Origin: Protonemura montana | Taxonomy: Eukaryota; Arthropoda; Insecta; Plecoptera; Nemouridae | Length of the DNA stretch: 64,000 nucleotides | Direction: 5' to 3' | Assembly: GCA_947568835.1 (NCBI GenBank) | Contig: OX387603.1 | Location: 3,945,701-4,009,700, forward strand | In this document: in pieces, positions 35,201-45,341 of the stretch | Layout of the letters: every line of letters starts with the position of its first letter | How positions within the stretch are numbered: the stretch's first letter is position 1 | The notes under the pieces: generated by a model | Seen by the model: only the letters and a program-made list of their open reading frames with translations | The model's database searches: none | Told to the model about the DNA's origin: nothing | Program-made: the position numbers and the translations under genes

Positions 35201-37581
35201 GTCTTGGTCAGGTCATTTTCTTGGTCACTTGTGTACCTATATTGCCGATTTGTGTAGCTGTGAACACGCAAGTTGACACTGCGCATGTGCCTGATTTTGA
35301 GTAGAAGCAGCGGAGTGGTCAACATCACCGTGAACTCGACTACCGTGCTTCCCAACGTGCGCCTGCGCATTGTGGACCTGTCCTCGGGGCTAGAGGACTC
35401 GAACCAGACGATTGTCGGCCAACCACTACAGATTCGGATCGAGAATGTTCCTCCAGATGGTAGGTCGGCTCCACTTGCACACCCAGTAGAACCTAACCTA
35501 GCCTAGCAAGACGGAGGGGAGACCCGGTGGCGGCACGTCGCTTTTTCCTTTCGAAGACTACCGGCTTAACGTCCCTTCCAAAGGACGGTTCACCGCGAAT
35601 AACAGGATTCGTCCACAAATCCATACTCTCGAGAGGTTGATAAGCAAGGCGAGTGAAGTTGTTGTACTAACTTTCGTTCCTCCAACCTCTCGCCCGAACA
35701 GAACTGGTCATGTTTATGATTGTCACCCATCAAATACCTGACCCAGTTCAGTGTTGCTTAACTTCGGTGATCTCACGAGAACCGGTGTCTCCAACACGCC
35801 AAACCGTTCGGTGGTCACCCATCCAATACCTGACCCAGCACAATGTTGCTCAACCTCGGTGATCTCACGAGGACCGGTGTTCCCAACACACCAGGTCTAT
35901 ACGACGTGATGCCCACCCTGCTGACCGCCAGCAACGAAGATGGCAGCCAGTCCTTCCTGCTGCTGGACGGACGCGGCTGCCCGGCAAACACCGATTACTT
36001 TCCCGTTTTCGAGCGCGACGGCAACGGGACTTACGCCGCGAACTTCAAGGCGTTCCGCTTTGTAAACTCGCTGGTTGTGAAGTTCAAACTCATGGTGCAT
36101 CTTTGTGAGAACACTTGCGCACAGGTATGTGTACGCAGGTAACCTTAGCATGGCCTGGCATGGCATGGCATGGCATAGCCTAGCATGGCATGGCCTAGCA
36201 TAGCATAGCATGGCCTGGCATGGCATGGCATGGCATGGCCTGGCATGGCCTGGCGTAGCATGGCTTGGCATAACACATCATGGCAAAAAATGCCATAATG
36301 AATGCCAAAAAATGTCGGGTTCCAGCTGCTGTCAGGTAGCTAGTAGCTAGGAAGGGAGATGAACCCCACCTCTTACACGAACAAACTGGCTGATAGATAC
36401 AAGTGTACGCAAGCCCAATTTGGGGCAAGTTCTTGAGTTGGCCCGTCTTGCTGTGTAAAATACCGACTTCCGCTTGCTTGCCAGGCGAACTGCAACGGCA
36501 GTGTCGGCGTGTTCCGCAATCGACGCGCCTGGAGCTCGCAAGACAACATCGGCCTCGAGGACCCCGAGGCCATTCCACTGGAGGTGAACCTGCATGTGCT
36601 TCCCTCTTCGCACCTGGAGCCAGTCATCCTCGCGCGAAGCGTGGAGGACGCGGTCGTGGTCTTAAAGCCAGCCGTGGACGGTAAGTACATGCAGCGTTCT
36701 TGCTTCTAGGAAGGCCTACGACTTCAGCAACCTGGTCATCGAAAATATTTAAAAGTATATCACTTATTGTGAACGCTGCAGAATCGCTCAGTCCCTCGCT
36801 CATTTCAGATGCATATTGCAATGTTAATCATGGATGAAAGTGATGGTTGGTGACCGCCATGCAGGAAATGATGCATAAAATGGAAATTAACCCATTAATG
36901 CCCAAAAAGCTTTAGCGGCCAAACGCCTGCTCCAATTTGAACCAAATTTTCAGAACAAATTTTTGTGTTTTCAACTCAGACCTAACACTTTTTTTGAAAA
37001 AAATCGGTCGAATGGTTGTGGAACTAGCGTTCACAAGCGTGTACGGCGGGCGGTAACGGGTTAAATTAACAAATGAAAATTGATCAAAATTAATAAATTG
37101 ATTATGAGTTGAATGCTACATGCACGAGTAAAATAAGCAGGATTAATGAGACTTAACTCATTAAAAGTGAACGACTTACAATTTCCAGTCAAGAGTCGAA
37201 CTGTGACCCAAATTGCCACACTTGTTCTCATCCTCCGAAGGCCAGAGGGCGTGGCAGAATGTCACGTGTTCACAATCAACTTGGTTGAGACTGTCTTGTC
37301 GGAAATCATCTTGATACTCAGATTTTAATCACTTCACATAAGTTTTCCGTGTTTGAGTTTTCTCCAAAATTCTATATCCCGAGGTGTGGTTGGTTGCAGC
37401 TGCTGACGCATACTTCTGCATGCCAAACGACACTGCTCTGGGCGTTCTCATTGGCTGGATCATTCTGCAAGTCATCATCTTGCTCCTGTGCGCATGCCTA
37501 GTGCGGTGCCAACTCGATCGCCAAGACAAACAACTAGAGGAAAGCCTCAAGGAAGACCTACTCGACTTTGACAACAAGTAG
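29250..37581 (+). CDS. PAN-ZP transmembrane protein (trynity/nyobe/Noah-like group)
   Basis: Twelve exons: 29250-29337, 29686-29806, 30222-30415, 30534-30774, 31000-31138, 31216-31393, 32013-32223, 32930-33079, 35305-35459, 35895-36124, 36485-36680, 37400-37581. All junctions are GT-AG with matching phase, giving 694 aa. Residues 1-29 are a signal peptide ([18 protein letters not shown]); about 31-319 hold three PAN/apple modules (CLER...[30 protein letters not shown]); about 321-573 a ZP domain ([32 protein letters not shown]); RNRR at 580-583 is a furin-type site; about 647-671 is a transmembrane helix; a short acidic cytoplasmic tail follows. PAN-ZP proteins of ecdysozoans build apical extracellular matrix and cuticle; the exact orthologue is not determined. 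A donor at 37578 could splice to an alternative tail exon. Confidence 0.88.
29941..30212 (+). repeat. 68-bp tandem repeat in intron 2 of the PAN-ZP gene
   Basis: Four units at exact 68-bp spacing (starts 29941, 30009, 30077, 30145), each beginning ggtggccggt; the last is partial and ends close to the exon 3 acceptor. A diverged relative (gtggccggcccttgctgctg) lies in intron 4 near 30899. Confidence 0.9.
32226..32915 (+). repeat. 11-bp minisatellite filling intron 7
   Basis: About 62 copies of gtgctggacaa (variants gtgctggacat, cttgctggaca) running from the splice donor (32224) to within 15 bases of the acceptor (32929). Because 11 is not a multiple of three and the unit lacks stops, long spurious ORFs appear on both strands ([11 protein letters not shown] and [11 protein letters not shown]); these are not genes. 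Confidence 0.95.
33105..35168. repeat. 47-bp minisatellite in intron 8, orientation-switched
   Basis: About 35 copies of a 47-bp unit (acctagaacctgcacact, caacggtttaac, attaacgttctgcctct) from about 33532 to 35168. Three more copies lie at 33105-33241 in the opposite orientation, on the other side of a MITE. Variants (taca/caca, gtct/gcct, taac/tcaac) are interspersed in blocks, as expected from unequal exchange. Confidence 0.93.
33302..33532. mobile_element. MITE with about 80-bp TIRs inside the minisatellite
   Basis: Left arm from 33303 (ccggaacaccccgttaagt) and right arm ending at 33531 (cttaatggggtgttcca) are imperfect inverted repeats that include tgtcgtatgaaatt and tcgatatttct. TA dinucleotides flank both ends, suggesting a Tc1/mariner-type non-autonomous element. 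Confidence 0.7.
35489..35893 (-). mobile_element. Antisense 5S SINE with double head forming intron 9
   Basis: In minus orientation: two tandem 5S-like heads (35713-35893), then SINE body, ending at gaacctaacctagcctag (the aggctaggttaggtt stretch of other copies), without the far tail. It occupies nearly all of the 435-bp intron 9 of the PAN-ZP gene, and the splice acceptor (acaccag, 35888-35894) lies at its edge. Confidence 0.82.
36147..36270 (+). repeat. (ATGGC)n microsatellite in intron 10
   Basis: Tandem atggc/ctggc/atagc pentamers in intron 10 of the PAN-ZP gene. Confidence 0.9.
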
Positions 37582-37870
37582 GTTGCGTGGATACTAGATT
37601 TTAGCTCATGACTGTTAGCTTGGTTAGCTTGGGCCACCCAACAAAGATTTTTAGTGCCCATAAAGTGTGTTATCTGTCGATATGTCCAAGATCTCTTCAA
37701 GACTCTTCTAGATGCAGCAGTTTTTTTGTTGGTTTTTCTTGTGGGAGCTGAAACCAGCAAGCGATGGATGGAAGGGGAGCTAGACTGGAAAAATGCGCGA
37801 CCGATATGTAAATGAGATGTAATGTAGTTCCCTATCTGTAACTATAACATAAACAAAGAATCACACTAAA

Positions 37871-38311
37871 CCAAACGGTTTGGCGTGTTGGAAACACCGG
37901 TTTTCGTGAGATCACCGAAGTTAAGCAACATTGCGCTGAGTCGGGTTTTGGATGGGTGACCGTCATACACATGACCAGTTCTGTTAGGGAGAGAGGTTGG
38001 AGATATGAAAGTTAGTACAGCAACTTCATTTGCCTTGCTTATCAACCTCTCAACGGCATGTATTTGTGGAGGAATTCTGTTGTTCGCGTTGTACCGTCCC
38101 TCGGAAGGGATGTTAAGCCGGTGGTCCCCTTAGTGCTCTTTGACAGGAGTAGGCTACGTGCCGGAACCGGGTTTCCCCTCTTCCCTTATAAGCCATGTAA
38201 GGTTCACTATTATCCTCATCATCATCCATTCATTCACCGACGCCATTAAACCAGTGTCGCTGGGCCAGCTGTCAAAAGAGTGCGTCATTAAAAACAATAA
38301 TCAATCAATCA
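37871..38311 (+). mobile_element. Full-length 5S-headed SINE
   Basis: Head ccaaacggtttggcgtgttg to ttggatgggtgacc, body gtccctcggaagggatgtta, tail gtgcgtcattaaaaacaa. It sits between exon 12 of the PAN-ZP gene and the possible alternative last exon. Confidence 0.86.
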
Positions 38312-38376
38312 CACCACTGAGACTTTGTGTCTTCTCCAAGGTTTTGGGTTGTTCTCATGTTACTTTGAACTTGCAG

Positions 38377-38503
38377 CCGATTTCGAGGCCACTGGAGTCA
38401 AAACGTCGACATTGCTGCGCCTGCAGACGAGATCGCCCCGATTTCTTCCAGGCATCATGACCTTGGGCGACCCGATCAGAGACGAGAGACTCCATACTTG
38501 TAG
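38377..38503 (+). CDS. Possible alternative last exon of the PAN-ZP gene
   Basis: If exon 12 splices at caa|gtaggt (donor 37578) instead of reading its stop, the acceptor at 38376 (gaacttgcag) continues in phase for 42 codons (FRGHWSQNVDIAAPADEIAP...) to a TAG at 38501. This would give a longer, Pro/Arg-rich cytoplasmic tail. Both splice sites look acceptable, but no conservation can be checked here. Confidence 0.35.
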
Positions 38504-39468
38504 CACGCGCGAAGACCAGGATTGGACCAGGACTGGAACGAGCTCAAAAACTCGAACTTGATGGCCGTGAAAATATCGCTTGCATTAAAAGTGAAGGTGT
38601 TCCTACATTTCAGTTTCGATCCACATTTTGTACACGACTTTCGCACTGAAGGAAGTTGTCCACGTCAACTGCAGCGACGGATGGTTGCATGGCAATTGCA
38701 TTATGCAATTCCAATGCCATTTCATCTGTAACAAAGCGGAAAGATTGGATCTGCTAACTGCTATTATACTATTACATACTCTGTACATAAAAAACATGTT
38801 ATTTATCTATAGATATATATATTTAAGTTTCTCATGCACTGTTACACACATCAATAAATTTAATATAAAAAATTGCGTGCCTTTTTCTTTTTTCCAAAGT
38901 TCTGAAAGCATTGAAAATGTAACGAATCGACGACAATCTTAGCAGCTGAGAAGGATCACAAAAATATGTGTTTCCGACATTCCAAATGACCACGAGAATC
39001 CTCTAAATGCAATAACTCAAACAAAGAAACTTGTTTTCATTCGCTAAATTTTAGTCGAGAAAGATAACGGTCTGTTTAAAGAACGATGACAGCGCACGTC
39101 AAATCCTGACATATGATGGACCATGCTGGGGTACAATGTATTTGTATTTGTTTCTCGGCTGCTGACAAATACATTGTAGTTGTATGGGCCTATTCTAGTA
39201 AAGATTTTTATATGTAGGTAACTTGGTAATACTGTCCCGTTTACAACATGAAAAAGTAGTGATAAAACAGTAATAATGGTAGAGTTGTATATACTATAAT
39301 ATAATCTAATAAAATTATAAATATAATAGTGGTAGTAATGGTAAGGATAGTGGCTTAATGGTATAGTATAGGTTGTAAAATATAATAATCTTAGGCTCTA
39401 ATATGACAATAACTTATGTTTAATGTCAATAATAATGGTATACTAAGAGTAATGATTAGGAACTAGCA

Positions 39469-39846
39469 TCAATAGTTAGGTGGTTTGTTCGTCATTATCA
39501 TCAGTAACTTCATTGTTGATGGGCCAGGGGGAGATGGTAAGGTGTAGAGGGTCAGGTATTCCTCGAGGTTGTAGAAGGGGTTTTGGATGAGAAAGTTTCG
39601 TAGGTAGGAGTCGAAGGTGCTGCGTAGAGAGGATTCTTTGATGTGGGTCGGGAGGTGGTTGAATATTTTTGTACATAAGTAGAGGGGACTATGTGTGAAG
39701 AGGGAGGTGTGGTGTGGAACGATGCGAATTTTTTTTCTTCTTCTGGTTGCGTGAGTGTGGATGGAGGAATTCAGGGGGAAAAGTTCAGGGTGGGATCGTA
39801 ATGCTTTATTTCTCACCATCATGCATTGTTTCCAGCTGGAATCCAA
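39469..39846 (-). mobile_element. LINE remnant (C-terminal end of a jockey/CR1-type RT ORF)
   Basis: A 125-codon open frame includes FNHLPTHIKESSLRSTFDSY and FYNLEEYL, resembling the common tail of arthropod non-LTR retrotransposon proteins (YN.LP..I......FK..L..FL....FY...E.L). The rest of the element is not visible upstream. Identification is from motif memory. Confidence 0.55.
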
Positions 39847-40243
39847 GAAAAATAAATGCTCTTTTGGATATATACACGTATTTATTTATTACAGTAGGCA
39901 CCTGAAGTAATCAATCTTTCATTTGTGCACAAAATAAAATAGATTAAAAATTGACTTAAATATCAAATAGGTCCAGAGTTTCCACCCTAGTTACACAGTA
40001 GCCCAGGTGCATCGTCACTTCAATGATTGCAACATGTTTTTCATCCTCTTTGTTTCACTGAGGCTGTTTAGTAATGTAGAAAAATTTTTAATGATGGAGT
40101 GTCGAATTAAGGAATTTGGTACCCACTCATAACAACAATGTCAACTTCATAACAAGCAATTCTGAAAACCAGTACTAGCAGCACATCTTTGTGATAATTG
40201 ACCTAGACTATATGTCCCTGCACGGTTTCAGCAAACAAAGATA

Positions 40244-43200
40244 TCAGACTTTCAGAAGACCAATCCTTGCCAACTCATCTAGGGAGCCATTGAGTGTGGC
40301 ACTCCTGCTCTGAACAAGTCTGTGGCTTCTTTTCACTCCTTGTACTCGTCTCCCCTTGCCGCTTTGTCTGGGTTTCATCCGCCGACCTACCTCCAGCTTA
40401 CGTCCTTGCCTCCTCCTCATCCTCGTTCCCTTTCTACCCTTTCTGAATTTTCTCGTTGGCCTCTTTACTACCTCTTCACCCCCGACAGCCACCTCGGTGC
40501 CGTTCACCACATGACTCTTGCTCCGGCGAAACTCATTGCTTCCAGACTCCACGCTACCGCTGTAAGAGAAGTCCCTGTCGTCGTAGCTCCCCGAATACTC
40601 GTGACTGTAGTAATAATCATCCTCTCCGCTGTAATATTCCTGCGAACCGGATTCCTCTCTGCTCCCTCCGCTCTCTCCTGACCCAGACTCCTTTATTCTA
40701 ATGGTGATCGGCATCGCGGTGGTCGTGTTAACGTTTAGCCCGGCGGTTGTCACTCCCTGTTTGATCTTTGTTTCCTCGCTGCTACTGGTCGACTGGTCAC
40801 TGGTTGACTGGTCACTTGTCGACTGCTCGCTGTTTCGATCGCCAAGACGCGGCGCTTTGTTGGTCGAGTAGAGCGGCAGTCGGGTGTAGGGGGTCGCTCT
40901 GGTAGGCGGTGGTCGGGTCACTGGCTTGGAGGCACTCTCACTGACATCAGATTCAGGTTTCTTGCTTATCACTGGCTTGTAAAAGTCCTGGTCCTCGTTT
41001 TCATCACTGACATCAGGTGTAGGTTTCTTACTTATTACTGGCTTGTCCAATTCTTGGTCGTCACTATCATCACTGACATCAGGTTCAGGTTTCTTGCTTG
41101 TCACTGGCTTGTCCAGTTCTTGTTCCTCGCTAACATCACTGGAATCAGGTTCAGGTTTCTTGCTTGTCACTGGCTTGTAAAAGTCCTGGTCCTCGTTTTC
41201 ATCACTGGAATCAGGTTCAGGTTTCTTGCTTGTCACTGGCTTGTCCAGTTCTTGTTCCTCGCTAACATCACTGACATCAGGTTCAGGTTTCTTGCTTGTC
41301 ACTGGTTTATAAACATCTGGATCTTCATTGCTTCCGCTAAAGTCGGTCTCTGGTTTTCTTTTAACTGGCTGGTAGGTCTCTTCATCACTACCCCTAGAAT
41401 CGAGTCGTTGTTTTTGGCCAGACGTGTCACCTTCATCGCTATTTTCCTCGTCAAGATTCGTGGAAGACTTGTTAGGTTCTGGCCTCTTGACCTCATATGA
41501 GCCGGCCTCGACAGGCGTGACTGGTAACCTGCTAGGTACATTCTCGTAGTAGTCCACCTCCTCGCTACTGTCCACGACAACCACTTCCTTTGTTGGCTTG
41601 GTCACCGGCTTTCTGTTGCTGAACGCCGCCTCTTGGTCTGGTCGGTTGCTCGGACGCTTGTTCTTCGTGTGCACCAATTTGTTTTCATGGTAGTTGTCGT
41701 CGTCTGAACTGGGGGTTGTAGCTTTATTCTCGTCTTCGTTGCTTGTGCTGAAAAATAAGAAGCAGCATTATATTTGAGTGCCCAAGGGAAGGTGTAAGAT
41801 TGGAAATAATTCACAATATAAATTATATAGGCCTGTTGCTTTTAAATATTATCAAACTTAAAAGACAGGCACAAAAAATGTGCTAATAATTAGTAATATA
41901 ATTATTAGGTTACAGTAACCTGTATGGCACATTCTATGGCACACTGAGTTGTCATCAGTTAATATCAAACCACAAACGTGTGTCTAAACACATTTTTTAA
42001 ATTTCTCACATCAACTGCAGCATTCAATTTTTAATAATTGTACTAGCTCTAGCTTGCTGGCTGTATGTTCATTGTATATTGTGAAGATAATTTCAGCGAA
42101 TGCCAGGCTTGACAAGGTATTTGTATTCTGTGAAAAGGAAGTAACAGCATAGACCAACCTTTCACTGCTGGGAGCCACCGGCTTCTCCTGTACAATTCCT
42201 CCGCTGTTATTATCATCGCCCTCACCACTCTCATTGCCCTCATCACTCGCTGCTGGTCGGGGGGTCGTTGTTGTCGTACCTTTTTAATACATAATTTGTA
42301 TCAATCATCATACCATCAATCAAATATCAATACGTTTATCATTTAACATTTACATCATTTAACATTTATCAATCTGATACCTGTGAATGCTTAAAGCAAT
42401 AAAGAGATTTAAAGAGATATAATTGTTATAATTTTATGTGGTTCTTTTGTTATTGGAAAATTGTCAGGACTGCTCCAACCCTTATAGAAGTAGCTAGTAC
42501 ATGTTGCGAAACGTCGGGAAATTTAGTAGCCCTTTACTTAGCATTCAAAACCCATTTCAAATAGTTTTTCTTAGATATAAATGTGTTTAGCATCAAATAA
42601 TGGAATTTAGTGCGACATTCAGATCAGAGAGCTCAGCGGTAGAAAGATGCTCTTGCAGCCAGCTAGGACTTTCTTTGGTTTGTCAATAAGATAAAGAAAC
42701 ATCGCAGAATGTGAACGTACCTTTCTTTATTCTAATTGGTTCTACTATTGGGTAAACTTCTTCCGGTTGACTTGTGTCTGCGTCTGATTCCGGGTCCGCT
42801 ACCTCGGAAGGTTTAGTCTTCTTCTTAGCTGCGTTGTTTTTGCTCTCCTTTTTGTTCAATCCCACGCTTGAGCTTTTCATCGGTTTTACTGCCATCTTGT
42901 TGTTTTGGCGTTTCGGCTTCGTCGACGGCTGCGGTTCCTGTTCCTCTTCATGTTGCTGTTGCGGTTTTGGTTTTGATTTGGGTCTTGATAAAGGTCTGGG
43001 TGTAGTTGTAGGTGACGTAGTTGTAGGTCTTGGTCTGGGTGTAGTTGTAGGTGAAGTAGTTGTAGGTCTTGGTCTGGGTGTAGTTGTAGTTGTAGTTGTA
43101 GGTCTTGGTCTGGGAGTAGTTGTAGTTGTAGTTGTAGGTCTTGGTCTGCGAGTTGTTGTAGTTGTAGTAGTTGTAGGTCTTGGTGTAGGTGTCGTTGTAG

Positions 43201-45282
43201 TTTTAGGTCTGGTTGTGGCTGCAGATGTCGTATAGTCGCTGTCTTGGCTGAAATGTACAAAATGCTCCTTTCATTTCACAGTCATTCAGCTATTTTTTAG
43301 AGTCATGTCCTAATCTGGACGGACACGCTCTTTGTAGGCTTTATATATTTTCATCGTTATTCAGTCATGTTTTTATAAAGTTTTAAAATGTCAATAGAAA
43401 GGCAATTAAAACAGAAAATAAATAACGCAACAAGTTTGCTCATATCGAAACCAAAGTTGGAATACGAGAAGTATTTGATTTTCTGTTAGCTGATAGAGGC
43501 TGCAATATTCCTAAAGCTGACTTATTTATGAGAATTGAAAGGGAAATATGTGATTTCAGCAATATATCTGGATGCATTTGGCAATTGTATTAGTTAATCA
43601 AAAACTATAATTAATGCTCGAGGACAATAATTGTTTGACAACATACCTGTTGTTTCCTTCATCATTCTGTATATAATCTTCATCATTTTCTTCTGCTACT
43701 GTCGTCGTGGTCCCCTGTCCCCCACCCTTCTTGACGTATTCTTCATCCCCAACGTAGTCGTGTTTATCTTCTCCGCTGAGTGGGGTTCCCGCTGGCACTT
43801 CTGTGATCTTGTGCCTGTACGGCCTCCCATAAGACAGAGCTACCGAGGTGTGCAGCAACTTGCCGTCAATGTCTAGCGAATGAGTGGCAGCCAGACTGCC
43901 CGTAGAGTTTAAGTCCAGGCGTACCAATTTCTCGACGAGATCCTTCAAGATGTTCCTTGTGTCTTTCACCGAGGAAACTTCTTCACCTTGGGTTGGAACG
44001 TCGTCGAGTGCTGAGATATCTGTGTGTACCTTGTCTATGCCCAGGCCTGGAACCGGCAGTTCTAAGGCCAAGCCATATGGAACGGCCGGTTCACCGTAGC
44101 TGTTCACCACGTTAGTGTAGAACGGCTTCAGACCGTCCCTGTTGTCATGGGTGATGAAGTTGATTGTCTGGCTTGGTCTGAATTGGGGTCTGAAATTGGT
44201 TTCAAAGCGTTTTGGTTCTTTGAATGCAGTCGCGTTGTACTTCGAGCCTTGTTGATCAATGCCGCTGGACTCGACCGTTGTCTTGTTTTCTGGCTCGATG
44301 AAGCCCTGACTTGTGTTGAGCAATACAAAAGACGGTGGATTTTCTTCTGTCTCCAGTGAAGAGCTGTTGTTGGCGGCTGGCTCTAGCTCTTCATCCTCGA
44401 GGTTTCGGTTGAGGAGCTCGTAAAGTTTGCCAACAACATTGAACTGCCAGTTCTTGGGATTCCCAAAGACGCTGCCGTTGCTCGGCTGAAACTTAAACAC
44501 TTCGTTGTCGTGCTCCATAAAATCTTCGTCGGTCGGGGGAAAAGATTTCGGTATTGTCTTGCTAACGGTCATCAGTTTGGTGCGGTTCAGGCTGATGTCA
44601 TAGTCCTGGTTGATTTGCACTGAGTTCTTGCCGTCTCCTGTTGAAAACTCCAGCATCTCAGGGGCGCTGGGGTCTCTTCCTTTTCTTCTCACGCCAAGTT
44701 CAGCATTTTGGTTCTCGATGGAATGTTTCCCGTCTGTCACTAGAAACGATATTAATTCAGGAGAGTTGTGCGACGTCCTGTTGGGTATCTTTGCCAGCTC
44801 ACTGTCGACAGGTGGCAGACGCAGCTCAGGCAGGGAGAAACCGTCTGCACCAACGGAAAGAGTTGCACTTAAAGTTGCATCAAGAGGGGAGCCTGCAACA
44901 ATAAAAACATTGTCAATTACCCTACTGAACTCCGTAAGATTCGGCCCCCGCAGTTGTAATGTGCACGTTTGCAGCCAGTCTGAACCGTAATTTAAGAAGC
45001 TTTTTCGATCATTGTTGCTCCAAGTCAAATTTTAGACAAATTTGGACTAACATTTTTGACAATTGAAATTTCCAGACCTAAAACGAATTGAGTTTTTGCA
45101 GTGATTTTTAAAATGTAGGTATGCAAACATGCAACCTAGATTTTTAAATGTTCACTGAATATTCTAATTTTTGACCGAGACAAAAACACAACAGTTTGTG
45201 AATGGCACTCACCGACAACTTTTCGTGCTAAAATGACCACCAATAGTGTTGCCAGATGCACCACCTCGTCAAACAGAACCAT
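40244..45282 (-). CDS. Secreted low-complexity acidic/basic repeat protein (1,155 aa)
   Basis: Five minus-strand exons: 45213-45282, 43647-44892, 42721-43247, 42159-42279, 40244-41747. All introns are GT-AG, phases match, and the coding total is 3,468 bases, divisible by three. Exon 1 is a signal peptide (MVLFDEVVHLATLLVVILA). Residues 24-438 are moderately complex with several N-glycosylation sequons; about 445-515 are Thr/Pro/Arg-rich (TTTPRPRP) and mucin-like; about 780-930 hold seven or eight acidic repeats of about 22 aa (KPVTSKKPEPDVSD); then a Tyr/Ser/Gly stretch; about 1083-1143 are strongly Arg/Lys-rich; end LARIGLLKV. No domain family recognised. A disordered extracellular matrix, cuticle or mineral-associated protein is plausible. 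A TATA box lies about 50 bases upstream of the ATG. Confidence 0.82.
42497..42570. repeat. Short dispersed repeat
   Basis: acatgttgcgaaacgtcggg, then gcattcaaaacccatttcaa; a near copy lies at about 20900-20970 and a diverged one at about 31890-31965. Class unknown; here it is in an intron of the secreted protein gene. Confidence 0.6.
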
Positions 45283-45332
45283 CTCTGCACCAATACACCA
45301 AACACTAGACCCTCTCTAAGAGTTTCATCACT

Positions 45333-45340
45333 CTTTTATA
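45333..45340 (-). promoter_or_regulatory. TATA box of the 1,155-aa secreted protein gene
   Basis: TATAAAAG on the minus strand, 51 bases upstream of the start codon (45282). With the usual spacing of 25-30 bases, the 5' UTR would be only about 20-25 bases. Confidence 0.6.
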
Positions 45341-45341
45341 G

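Noticed and set aside
35700-35893. Possible genuine 5S rRNA genes.
   Set aside because: The copies lack the 5S 5' end (gcctacggccatacc-like) and 3' end and continue into SINE body; they are SINE heads.
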